Assembly: GCA_040388605.1 (NCBI GenBank)
Contig: JAZKBN010000030.1
Location: 1-64,000, forward strand
Direction of reading: 5' to 3'
Source of the DNA: JAZKBN01 sp040388605
GTDB taxonomy: Bacteria > Bacteroidota > Bacteroidia > Cytophagales > Flexibacteraceae
Length of the DNA: 64,000 bases
Below, in pieces: positions 18,062 through 25,549 of this stretch. Under the pieces are notes generated by a model, which was given only the letters and a program-made list of their open reading frames with translations, was not told where the DNA came from and made no database searches. Every line of letters begins with the position of its first letter. The first letter of the stretch is position 1. A program made the translations under genes and the position numbers.

Positions 18062-19249
18062 TCATTTGCGCCTGGTGCCGAACAGGGCGGGTGCCTCTTC
18101 GGCAATTCCCAAATCCCTTTTTTTGCGCTTGCGTTCCGCCTCCAGCTTTGAGAGCGCATCGAGCAGGGCGGCGCGCTCCGGGTCGGTGTAAACCTTGGTT
18201 ACCCTGTTGGAGGTGCGCAGCCGGTCGCGCAATGCCTCAGCCTCCGCGCCCATTGTAGCGAGTTCTTTATAAATATGCTTGTGTTGGCCCTGTTCGCTAA
18301 GGTCTTTAAGCGGCCCGCAGCTGCCGTCTTTGCATTCAGGGAAAATACGTTCTTTACCGAATGCCAATCGCTTCAGCACCAATTTTTCAAACTCGTCCCT
18401 TACTATAAACTTACCGGAGCTCATGGCGCCATAGAAGAAGTTGAAGCAATCTTCCTCGTGTGTGGCCGTCATTTCCGGCTGTGTTTTACGCAATATGCCT
18501 ACCCATTGGGCACGGTTTTCAATATAGGGGTACTGCGAACGGTTATCATCCGATAGGGCCAGCATGAACATTCCGGCGGGGTTTAAATAGCTCCAGCTTT
18601 CCAGCTTGCTGTGCTTATCCTTAAATGCGCGCTTCATTTCAGCTTTGGAAGCGGGCTTTATATCGCGGCTTGTATCGCCGTCACGCATAAGTATATACGC
18701 CTTCAGGTCTTCAGTAATGCTTTCTGCAGTACCGCCTCGGTTGGCATCCACCCGGGCAAACTGAATTGCTTCAGCCTCTGAGCCTACGAAGTAGCGGCTC
18801 GCAACAGTGCGCTCACCGCGCCTGTGCTTGCCCTCCAGGCGGGAGTGACCGGACAACACATATGTACTGTCATTCTTACTATCGTTCCAGAGAACAATCG
18901 GGTCAAATTTATTAGGGTCATAGGAGTTTGCAACGGCTTCAGCCGATAATTCAGAAAAGGCATCGGTACGGTTTTGGAATCTGTCAGGGTCGGTTTTAAT
19001 ATCCTCAATTGGAACTTCCCAGGCTACCGGCTGCCCGGGCTCGGCAAGATCACCGATACGGCCATGCTGCAGGGTATATATTACCAGGGCATCATCGGCA
19101 TGCGCCATCAGGCCTGCGCGCGCAGCTGCACCTGCTTTCAGTTCGGGCTCATCGTATGGGAACCCGTATTTGCGCATCAGGGAGAATTGGCGGGCTGTGC
19201 TCATTTTCTGCCAGCGTTTTAAAAAATCGGGGTATGTTTCTGCTTTCAT
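18062..19249 (-). CDS. ParB-like nuclease domain protein
   Basis: A 395-residue protein with a ParB/sulfiredoxin-fold domain at about residues 75-190: VPIEDIKTDPDRFQNR, FDPIVLW, YVLSGHSRLEGKHRRGE and AIQFARVDANR. The GHSR loop is the typical nucleotide-binding region. The C-terminal 200 residues are unrecognised; they include FFYGAMSSGKFIVRDEFEKL and a charged tail with RKRKKR. Such domains act in DNA segregation, modification or transcription control of mobile elements. It is the last gene of the leftward block; no ParA partner is present, which argues against a partition system. Confidence 0.75.
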   Translation of the reverse strand: MKAETYPDFLKRWQKMSTARQFSLMRKYGFPYDEPELKAGAAARAGLMAHADDALVIYTLQHGRIGDLAEPGQPVAWEVPIEDIKTDPDRFQNRTDAFSELSAEAVANSYDPNKFDPIVLWNDSKNDSTYVLSGHSRLEGKHRRGERTVASRYFVGSEAEAIQFARVDANRGGTAESITEDLKAYILMRDGDTSRDIKPASKAEMKRAFKDKHSKLESWSYLNPAGMFMLALSDDNRSQYPYIENRAQWVGILRKTQPEMTATHEEDCFNFFYGAMSSGKFIVRDEFEKLVLKRLAFGKERIFPECKDGSCGPLKDLSEQGQHKHIYKELATMGAEAEALRDRLRTSNRVTKVYTDPERAALLDALSKLEAERKRKKRDLGIAEEAPALFGTRRK

Positions 19250-19333
19250 GGCATTAAAAAAGGGAAGCCGGTCGGGGCCTCCCTAAACCTATAGGTTGAT
19301 TAAATTACTGTTTTGGTTCTGCCGCTCCTTGAA

Positions 19334-19666
19334 CTAAGTATAGGGCAAAGGCAGCAGGTGATGCCATAAAAATCGGAAAAGAAGCAAAAGCAGGGCGGAG
19401 CCTGTAACAATCCAAATTAAAGAATAATCACAGAGCAAACAGCTGCCATGCGTATCGGTGCCAACATATACGGGCGCAAATGCTGTATCGATACGAACCT
19501 GCAGCGGCACACTATAACTGTCGAGGCCGGGCTGTCGCTGTAAAGGGACTTCCGGGACAATTGCTGCAGCGCATGCGGACTGCAGTGTAAACCTGTCGGT
19601 TGAAAGTACAAAGCAGCTTATTGCAATAAGCCAAAGCAGTGTGTAAAAGCAATGTGTCAGTTTCAT
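19334..19666 (-). CDS. Small membrane protein of the element
   Basis: An unrecognised 110-residue protein. A hydrophobic N-terminus (residues 8-22) may be a signal peptide or anchor, a polar middle of about 55 residues would face outside, and a second segment (LIWIVTGSALLLLLFRFLW) ends in a short tail. It follows the muramidase gene. The two-anchor layout with an exposed loop would suit a holin, spanin-like or virion membrane protein, but nothing in the sequence decides this. Confidence 0.55.
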   Translation of the reverse strand: MKLTHCFYTLLWLIAISCFVLSTDRFTLQSACAAAIVPEVPLQRQPGLDSYSVPLQVRIDTAFAPVYVGTDTHGSCLLCDYSLIWIVTGSALLLLLFRFLWHHLLPLPYT

Positions 19667-19736
19667 TTCGTTGTTTTATTTGCTCGGCCCCGGGGCCTTA
19701 ATATTAACCAGGTTGCTATAAGCCCTGCAGCCACGG

Positions 19737-20330
19737 CTAAGCCGGTAACGGCAGGGCCGCTAAGTTTTTTGTTGCGCCCTGGTATAAGTCTGTAATGCGC
19801 CTGAACCAGCCTTTATCATTAACCGTTCCCGGTATGGCTTCCACGAAGGCGCGGCGGCGTTTGTCCAGGGCGGCCAGCAATGCGGCGGGGTTGGCTTTGT
19901 TGATGTAGTTGCGTACAAGGTCAGGGGTAATGACCCGGGCGGGCACCGGGTCTACTTTTGCAAAGCCCAAATCAAGCAGGGCCAGGCGCAAATACTTACC
20001 GGCTGTTACCGGGCCGGATGCCCAGGCGAAATCAACCAGGTAATCGGCAATGCCCTGGACACTTATCAGGTCGCCCTTTATGCCGTCCCAAAACCCTGCT
20101 TTATAAATCTTTGTCCAAATATCCAGCGGCATTTGGTAGAAGAGGGCCGGGGTGGCTGTATAACCGCAGGCTTTAGCCATGTACCTGAAAGTTGCCCAGG
20201 TAATGCCCTGGTTTGTATGGTACCCGCTGCCGTCGGGTACAGGGTCTTTGCGGGCATTATCGGTTAAAGCTTTACTTAAACCGCCTTCGTACCCGCGAAT
20301 GAAGTCAATGAGCTTCCTATGGTTTGCCAT
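19737..20330 (-). CDS. GH108-type muramidase (endolysin)
   Basis: A 197-residue cell-wall hydrolase of the glycoside hydrolase 108 family, with a C-terminal part like the predicted peptidoglycan-binding PG_binding_3 domain. The catalytic Glu sits in FIRGYEGGLS near residue 15, followed by TNQGITWATF, equivalent to the family TNYGIT motif. Later LVDFAWASGPVTAGKYLR resembles the usual FDxAVNxG region. No signal peptide is present, so export would need a holin. The ATG at 20330 overlaps the stop of the small membrane gene upstream by 14 bp. A start five residues earlier, at 20345, is possible. Confidence 0.88.
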   Translation of the reverse strand: MANHRKLIDFIRGYEGGLSKALTDNARKDPVPDGSGYHTNQGITWATFRYMAKACGYTATPALFYQMPLDIWTKIYKAGFWDGIKGDLISVQGIADYLVDFAWASGPVTAGKYLRLALLDLGFAKVDPVPARVITPDLVRNYINKANPAALLAALDKRRRAFVEAIPGTVNDKGWFRRITDLYQGATKNLAALPLPA

Positions 20331-20553
20331 CTTCTTTTGGCTCATTCTGAACCGTAAAATGCGTGAAAACAGATACAGCTGATGCGGCGGTACCGACATA
20401 GCTGATAATGCTGAGCACGGCTGCAGGAACAACCAGGCCCGTGGCTGCAGCGGCGGTGATAACACCGCATGCAGCTGCGATGCGAAAGGCATATTTGCCT
20501 AATTTTTTAAAGAAGCGGGGGCGGGGAGATGCCAGCCTGTGAGCGAGTTGCAT
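20317..20553 (-). CDS. Small holin-like membrane protein
   Basis: An unrecognised 78-residue protein. A basic N-terminus (HRLASPRPRFFKKLGK) leads into a long Ala/Val/Ile-rich hydrophobic stretch (about residues 21-64) that can form two helices, then a polar tail. Size, charge and position just before the muramidase match a holin. It overlaps the muramidase gene by 14 bp and the upstream small membrane gene by 47 bp, in different frames. Confidence 0.65.
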   Translation of the reverse strand: MQLAHRLASPRPRFFKKLGKYAFRIAAACGVITAAAATGLVVPAAVLSIISYVGTAASAVSVFTHFTVQNEPKEDGKP

Positions 20554-20716
20554 TGCGTATGTTGATGTGGTTAAAGTAAAGCTTCTGCCCCATGAGGGCT
20601 AAGCTGCCAATCCCGATAAGCACCTGGTACCAGGCTGTAAAATCGGGCTTGAATATGAATATCATGACCAGGCCCAAAAGCTCCGGAATGGATTGTGTGA
20701 GGAATTTTGCGTTCAT
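20507..20716 (-). CDS. Second small membrane protein of the lysis-like cassette
   Basis: A 69-residue protein with two hydrophobic segments (about residues 11-23 and 28-44) and a polar C-terminus ending in three prolines and two leucines. It begins 2 bp after the preceding structural-type gene and overlaps the holin-like gene by 47 bp. It may be a holin partner or antiholin; this is inferred from position only. Confidence 0.6.
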   Translation of the reverse strand: MNAKFLTQSIPELLGLVMIFIFKPDFTAWYQVLIGIGSLALMGQKLYFNHINIRNATRSQAGISPPPLL

Positions 20717-20718
20717 GC

Positions 20719-21510
20719 TTATATGCCTGCTTCGGACTCTGTTAAATTACTGCGAAGCATAGAAGGTTCTCCGCTCAGGCTTTTGAGAATTTGGCTTTGG
20801 GTGCCGTATTTCTCAGTAATGGCATTTGCTGTTTTACCATCCCTGAAGGTTACCCGCAGGCTGCCGTCATACTTGGGTGGCTCAGTCATACCCGGGAGAA
20901 TTGGCGCAAAGTCGAACATCTTTTCCTCGTTGTTATCCAGCAGGGTTTCACCGATTTGGCAGATGTTGCGTTTGCAGTTGGTGATGCGGAAGGCGTGGCA
21001 ATCGAGCCTGATGTTGCCGTTTTCGGTGATCTGCTCCGTTTCCAGCCTTACCCTGCCGTTAACAATGGTCCAGCGTTCTACAGTAATCAGGTTTTCTGAA
21101 GGGTCGGGGGTATAGTTGCTGTCAGGGGGCAGGAAAAACAGGGGTTCGGCTATAAGCCTGCGGTTGCTGTCTGTAATCACCGAGAAGTCAAGCTTAGCGG
21201 AGATATCAGGTGTAAATGAGTATTCCCCTACAGAAAAAGAAAGGTTAAAAGAATCAACCGTGCCGTCTTCGTGGAAATAAATTGTAAGGTAATTCATGTT
21301 TGTAAGCGGCCACATAGCGAATGTGCGTGAACCTGTAAGCCACCCGTCTTCATCCATGACAACTGAATTTGGCTGATTTGTTTTCAGAACCGGGCACTTT
21401 GATCCCCCTAAAGCCTGTACCAATATGCAACAAGGCGGGAAACCGCTTGGCGTGTCGTACTTAAACTTAGTATCTTCGCTTGGATGGTTTATTATATCTC
21501 CGTATGCCAT
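20719..21510 (-). CDS. Unrecognised protein, possible virion component
   Basis: A 263-residue soluble-looking protein without signal or membrane segments. It is rich in beta-type sequence (VDSFNLSFSVGEYSFTP, LRVTFRDGKTANAITEKYG) and Pro/Gly turns. It begins 2 bp downstream of the preceding gene stop, so it is in the same operon. Size and beta-rich character would suit a capsid, spike or receptor-binding protein; no family is recognised. Confidence 0.6.
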   Translation of the reverse strand: MAYGDIINHPSEDTKFKYDTPSGFPPCCILVQALGGSKCPVLKTNQPNSVVMDEDGWLTGSRTFAMWPLTNMNYLTIYFHEDGTVDSFNLSFSVGEYSFTPDISAKLDFSVITDSNRRLIAEPLFFLPPDSNYTPDPSENLITVERWTIVNGRVRLETEQITENGNIRLDCHAFRITNCKRNICQIGETLLDNNEEKMFDFAPILPGMTEPPKYDGSLRVTFRDGKTANAITEKYGTQSQILKSLSGEPSMLRSNLTESEAGI

Positions 21511-21512
21511 AA

Positions 21513-22463
21513 TCAGGTTAGTTTAACTACTGCCACCACAACGGCAGCGCCTATAAGTACCGGTACAATATTGCCGAATATACCGTCTGCCTTACCGGCT
21601 TCCAGCCCGTCATCCTGCGCGTTTTGTATGTCGTTTACCAATTCGTCTTTGGCCTTGTGCACCAGCTCTTCGCGCCTGCTGCGCTCTTCAGGTGTGGTGG
21701 CCTCTTTCACATATTGGGTGAAAATATCAGCTGTTGATTTGCTGGTAATACTGTCTTCAGTAGCCTTTTTCAAATCGCCGGTATAGTGGTAAATCAGGTA
21801 AGCGGTAAGGGCTGCCGATGCCACCACGATTACTGCAGCGGCAATCAGTATGGTGCCGGTGCTTACCGGCTCACCGATGCCGGGGCCTGCAGATACTGCT
21901 TTCTTCAGCGTAGCCCATTTCGCGGCCAGCCAGTCAGTGGCAGGGTCGGAATAGCTTTTCTTTACCTGCAATTCCTTATCTGAAGCTATTTTGGCCTGCC
22001 TTGCATTGTAAGATTTTACAATAGGCTCATACGCTGCTTTGGCAGCTGCGTATTTGGGGCTGTTTTTAGCTTTCAGCGTGGCAAGGTCTTCACGCATCAC
22101 GAGCAGGCGGGTATAGGTAGCCTTGTCCGATTCCACGATTGCATTCATCAAACGGGCTCCTGCATCATCAGCCAGCCTTTTCGCTAGTTGCTCCGCTGTT
22201 ACAAGCAGGTCGTAACGCACGTAGCACAAGCCTTTGGCGGTTTTAAGCTCCAGCCAACGGGCTTCAGTGCCCTTGCGTGCCGGGGTTTCATCGTATGCCA
22301 CACCGGTGTAAATACCGGCCGGGCTGCCGAACGGAACCGCGCCTTTGACCAGGGAGCCGGCACCTGCACCGGGCTTGCTGCGCAGGTTCACAGCCCCGCT
22401 GCGGGGTGTCAGGTTTACACCGACCAGGTAATTAAGAGCCGATTTTTTTACGAAGCTTGCCAT
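21513..22463 (-). CDS. Membrane protein with N-terminal SH3-like segment
   Basis: A 316-residue protein. Residues 15-85 read like a bacterial SH3 domain (VNLRSKPG, GSPAGIYTG, WLELKTAKGLCYVRYDLL). An Ala/Lys-rich helical region follows, then a membrane helix (TGTILIAAAVIVVASAAL, about 202-222), a charged helical part, and a second membrane segment at the very C-terminus. SH3-like domains often bind peptidoglycan, so it may link a membrane to the wall. Function in the element is unknown. Confidence 0.6.
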   Translation of the reverse strand: MASFVKKSALNYLVGVNLTPRSGAVNLRSKPGAGAGSLVKGAVPFGSPAGIYTGVAYDETPARKGTEARWLELKTAKGLCYVRYDLLVTAEQLAKRLADDAGARLMNAIVESDKATYTRLLVMREDLATLKAKNSPKYAAAKAAYEPIVKSYNARQAKIASDKELQVKKSYSDPATDWLAAKWATLKKAVSAGPGIGEPVSTGTILIAAAVIVVASAALTAYLIYHYTGDLKKATEDSITSKSTADIFTQYVKEATTPEERSRREELVHKAKDELVNDIQNAQDDGLEAGKADGIFGNIVPVLIGAAVVVAVVKLT

Positions 22464-22474
22464 ATGGCGGGTTT

Positions 22475-23158
22475 TTAAAGAAAGGATATTTTGAACTTCA
22501 GGCCGGCCGCATCGGCGCGTGCTGATTTAGCCATTTTGTCCAGGGAACTTAAGAACAACTCTTCTCCCAGGGCAGCCTGTATGTCGGCCAGGTCGGTAAT
22601 CATTTTTTGCTCTGCAGGGTTTTCCTGTTCGGCATTGCTGTTTTGTTGTTGCGGGTTTTGCGGGGGCATTGTCCTGTTTGTGTTTGGTGGACCGGCTACT
22701 GCGGGAGCCGGTGCCGCCGGTGAAATGAATGATTGAATAAATTTTTCGGCATGCTGCTCAGCAAGGCCTGCAAGCCTGTCAAATGCTGTTTCGGCCCTCT
22801 TGATTTTACGGGGCCTGCGTTTCTTCAGCTTCAGTATTTCCGCCTGCAGGCCTGCGATTGTTGCGCTTTCAGTGCCCGATATGGCCGCTGCAGCTGCCTG
22901 CTCACCTTTAACGAAATCGAAGAATGCAGGGGTGCTGTTTTCTTTTTCCCGCCCGATAAGGTTATAAGCCACGTCTTCGGCCATGCTCATAAAGGCAGCC
23001 AGCTGCACCTGCCCGTAGGCTGTTTCTGTATCTGCAGGGCCTTCCGATTTCGGGTCGGGCCTGTAGCTGAAGCGGCGCAGGCCTGCGCGTTCGACAACGT
23101 AGAAAGGAAAACGGTTCAGCTTCAGCCAGGCCTTTGCCTGTTCCAGGGTTGCGGCCAT
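22475..23158 (-). CDS. Unrecognised element protein with Pro/Gln-rich linker
   Basis: A 227-residue protein: a compact N-terminal 75 residues, an Ala-rich helical stretch with a basic patch (KLKKRRPRKIKRAE, about residues 110-125), a disordered Pro/Asn/Gln-rich linker (about 148-185) and a helical C-terminus. No signal or membrane segment. It belongs to the run of structural-type genes; no family recognised. Confidence 0.55.
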   Translation of the reverse strand: MAATLEQAKAWLKLNRFPFYVVERAGLRRFSYRPDPKSEGPADTETAYGQVQLAAFMSMAEDVAYNLIGREKENSTPAFFDFVKGEQAAAAAISGTESATIAGLQAEILKLKKRRPRKIKRAETAFDRLAGLAEQHAEKFIQSFISPAAPAPAVAGPPNTNRTMPPQNPQQQNSNAEQENPAEQKMITDLADIQAALGEELFLSSLDKMAKSARADAAGLKFKISFL

Positions 23159-23162
23159 TTGA

Positions 23163-23564
23163 TTATTCGAAGAAAACGGTCAGCAGAATTTCGTAGGTGG
23201 TGCCCTCGGTTAAGTTAACCGAGGCGGGAGCGAGGTTAACCTTGCTTTTGGCCCAGTTAATTTCCTGCGCTTCAATAAAGCTGAGCGCGCCCAGGTTGCC
23301 GTTAAATTCGGGGTCCAGCTTGCGGAAGGGAATGTTATCCATAAAAGCCTCTTCCTTTGTGTTCATCAGGTAGAGGTAGCCCGATGGCTTCAGGCGGGGG
23401 TCAACCGGGTTGCCGTCCGGTGTGCGGACCGCTGGGTCAACCGATGAAAGGATAGCTTTTACCTTCCTGCCCTTCAGGTTCGGCTGGTCCGGGAAAGTAT
23501 ATGCGCCTTTTCCCTGCGTGGTTGCAATAATTATATTGAGAGAGTTCTTTATGTCGAGAAACAT
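23163..23564 (-). CDS. Unrecognised small beta-rich element protein
   Basis: A 133-residue protein, beta-rich with several Pro and Gly turns (DPAVRTPDGNPVDPRLKPSG). It ends 4 bp before the next gene downstream, so it is translated in the same operon. It may be a minor capsid or spike protein; the sequence alone does not show this. Confidence 0.55.
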   Translation of the reverse strand: MFLDIKNSLNIIIATTQGKGAYTFPDQPNLKGRKVKAILSSVDPAVRTPDGNPVDPRLKPSGYLYLMNTKEEAFMDNIPFRKLDPEFNGNLGALSFIEAQEINWAKSKVNLAPASVNLTEGTTYEILLTVFFE

Positions 23565-23599
23565 GCTGCTGATGTTAAAGGGTGCTGTTAATTAATTGA

Positions 23600-23929
23600 T
23601 TAGTCCTGCTGCCCGCGATAGCCGCAGGGCCTTTGGCGCAGGGTTGCCCCTAATTGCTGGTTGTCCAGGCTCATTTGGTAAAGCCTGCCGCATTCTTCAG
23701 TGCCCAGGGTTTCTATCAAATAAACAATACCTGCAGCTGTGGCGGTGTTTGTCTTAGCTGCAGCCGCGCCGGGCTCCCCGGGCTCTTCGCCGGTTACAGC
23801 TGCCGATGCGCGCGCTGAATCACGAATAAGCGCCGGTAAAAAGCTTTGTTCCCTGTTGTCCAGGGCACCAATAAGTTCTGCAATTGCGCCTGCAGTATAT
23901 TGCGCGGTCGCGGTTTTCTTCTTTGCCAA
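23600..23929 (-). CDS. Unrecognised small Ala-rich protein
   Basis: A 109-residue protein with a basic N-terminus (MAKKKTATAQYT), an Ala/Gly-rich disordered middle and a helical end with two Cys. It is the first gene after the strong terminator at 23954-23992, so it may have its own promoter or depend on read-through. Confidence 0.5.
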   Translation of the reverse strand: MAKKKTATAQYTAGAIAELIGALDNREQSFLPALIRDSARASAAVTGEEPGEPGAAAAKTNTATAAGIVYLIETLGTEECGRLYQMSLDNQQLGATLRQRPCGYRGQQD

Positions 23930-23953
23930 TTGGGTAATTATTTAAGGTTATTA

Positions 23954-23992
23954 AAAAACGGCTGCCGGGCCAAAGCCTTGGCAGCCGTTTTA
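23954..23992. terminator. Strong terminator after the coat-protein candidate
   Basis: AAAACGGCTGCC (23955-23966) pairs perfectly with GGCAGCCGTTTT (23980-23991), 12 bp, with A and T flanks. It lies 40 bp beyond the stop codon of the 232-residue protein. A strong stop here inside the operon would let that upstream gene be expressed far above the genes that follow. Confidence 0.85.
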
Positions 23993-24031
23993 CATCATTC
24001 AGGTAAAAAACTATTTACTGCAATGCAGTGA

Positions 24032-24730
24032 TTAGGCAGCCAAACGCTTTGCGGCGTTTTTAGCCTGCCATTTTGCAATGGCCGCATCAACCGCTTTTGC
24101 TGCTTCCACACCGCCGGGTATAATCAGGCCGTGAAGCTCGGGAACCAGGTAAGGTATTTCGGTGTTACCGCTAACCACGTAGCTCAGGTAATTGATACCG
24201 TCATAAACCGGAACATTAATCCTTACCACATTCGATTGCGCACCGTTGAAAAGAACAGGGGCCAGCATGCGGTAAAGGCCTGTTTCAAATTCAAACTCGT
24301 CAAAGAACGGGGGAACAGTGCCGCTGAATTTAGCGTAAGTGCTTTGGCTTGTTTTAACCTCGCGGAATCGTGAATTCGGAATGGCATTCGCCAAAACCTG
24401 CTGCCCGATTTGAAAACTGGATTGACCCTTATACACTAAATCGTGGTCGCGGTATTTGCCGTAGGGGGTCACAAGACCTGTTCCGGGCTTGGTCGCGTCT
24501 TCTATCACAATACCCAGCTTCATGCCGGTTATTAGGAACAAATCGGTTTGGGCAAGCATTACGTTCGGCAGGTCTTTCACCCCGGTGAACTTGAATTCAT
24601 ACAGGCTCTTGGTTGCGCTCAGGGCCATTTGGTCGCGCAAAGAGCTGTGCGAAATAACCACTTCGGGCACCGCCTCGCGGAGGTACTCATACAGTTCGCG
24701 TTCGGAAACGCTCATGTTATCGTTTTTCAT
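24032..24730 (-). CDS. Candidate coat or major structural protein
   Basis: A 232-residue protein of unknown family. It lacks signal and membrane segments, has a mixed, strand-rich core (YEFKFTGVKDLPNVMLAQ, FFDEFEFETGLYRMLAPVLFNG, VRINVPVYDGINYLSYV) and an Ala/Lys-rich C-terminal helix. It stands in the middle of the structural-type block and is followed by the strongest terminator in the element, the layout expected for a highly expressed coat protein. That role is inferred from size, composition and position only; a replication or host-interaction protein is not excluded. Confidence 0.5.
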   Translation of the reverse strand: MKNDNMSVSERELYEYLREAVPEVVISHSSLRDQMALSATKSLYEFKFTGVKDLPNVMLAQTDLFLITGMKLGIVIEDATKPGTGLVTPYGKYRDHDLVYKGQSSFQIGQQVLANAIPNSRFREVKTSQSTYAKFSGTVPPFFDEFEFETGLYRMLAPVLFNGAQSNVVRINVPVYDGINYLSYVVSGNTEIPYLVPELHGLIIPGGVEAAKAVDAAIAKWQAKNAAKRLAA

Positions 24731-24807
24731 TTTAAATTTTGGATTGATAGTTTCGTGTGTTTTGTCAGTTCAGATTGCTCAGGTGCGGTTTATTGCTCCT
24801 TAGCTGC

Positions 24808-25269
24808 TTATATAACAGAGGTATTACCGTTACCGGAAACAGGCGCGCAGCCTACACCGGATGTAATTGCCTGCTCATATACCTGGTCGGCAATGGTGGC
24901 ACGGTAAGGGCCGCTTACGCGACCTACATTGTAGGCTTCTTCTTCGGCACCTGAATCAGAACCTGGGTCGCCTACTACGCTGGGCATGAGCTCATGCGCC
25001 ATCAGCCTTGCCGATTCGGAAGCCAGGCCCATACCTACGGCATCAACAAATTCATTGCGTTTTTTGCCGCCTGAAAGCAGGTCGGGCACAAATACACCGA
25101 TTGCTGCACCGGACAGGTATTTAAGCCAAGCGGGCACACCGGGCAGGAATTTCTGGAATACCTGCTTATCCAGGACGGAAGTAAGTACAGCGCCGCCACC
25201 GCCGCCTGCAGCCCTTATCAGGCCGCCCGGGAGCCGCTTAAAGGCGGCTGCTATGTTTATTTTTCCCAT
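24808..25269 (-). CDS. Small Gly/Ala-rich membrane-associated protein
   Basis: A 153-residue protein with a basic amphipathic N-terminus (MGKINIAAAFKRLPGG), a Gly tract (AAGGGGGAV), a hydrophobic segment (WLKYLSGAAIGVFVPDLL, about residues 47-64) and a polar acidic C-terminus. The ATG at 25269 is preferred over an in-frame one at 25314. It could be a virion membrane protein; no family recognised. Confidence 0.55.
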   Translation of the reverse strand: MGKINIAAAFKRLPGGLIRAAGGGGGAVLTSVLDKQVFQKFLPGVPAWLKYLSGAAIGVFVPDLLSGGKKRNEFVDAVGMGLASESARLMAHELMPSVVGDPGSDSGAEEEAYNVGRVSGPYRATIADQVYEQAITSGVGCAPVSGNGNTSVI

Positions 25270-25333
25270 TGTTGTTTGTGGGGTGAAATGTTCGTTAAAT
25301 GTTAGAAAGGGCAAATGCGCCGTTTAAGCAGGC

Positions 25334-25528
25334 TTATTTGCGGATGCTGCCTATTTTCTTGTCGAGGGTGCTTTCTTTTTTTACGTCAGCATCGTACTGA
25401 TGCTTCTTTTTGGCGTTCTCGGCATTAATGGCATTGCACTTGTCCAGGTGCGCCTGTTTTTGCTTAATGGTGGCTGATTTCTTCAGGGCCTTGGGCAGCT
25501 TTTTGTAAGTCGGTTTTTTTACAGACAT
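25334..25528 (-). CDS. Very basic Lys-rich small protein
   Basis: A 64-residue protein with about a third Lys residues spread along the chain (KKPTYKKLPKALKKSATIKQ, then a helical middle with NAENAKKKHQYD). Such composition suits binding of nucleic acid, for example genome condensation in a particle. It lies between the membrane-type protein and the transglutaminase-fold protein, all on one strand. Confidence 0.55.
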   Translation of the reverse strand: MSVKKPTYKKLPKALKKSATIKQKQAHLDKCNAINAENAKKKHQYDADVKKESTLDKKIGSIRK

Positions 25529-25549
25529 GGTTTAGGAATGGTTTAAGGG

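Noticed and set aside
18062..19249. ParB-like gene as a plasmid partition system
   Set aside because: No ParA-type ATPase is adjacent, and the C-terminal half is unlike partition ParB.
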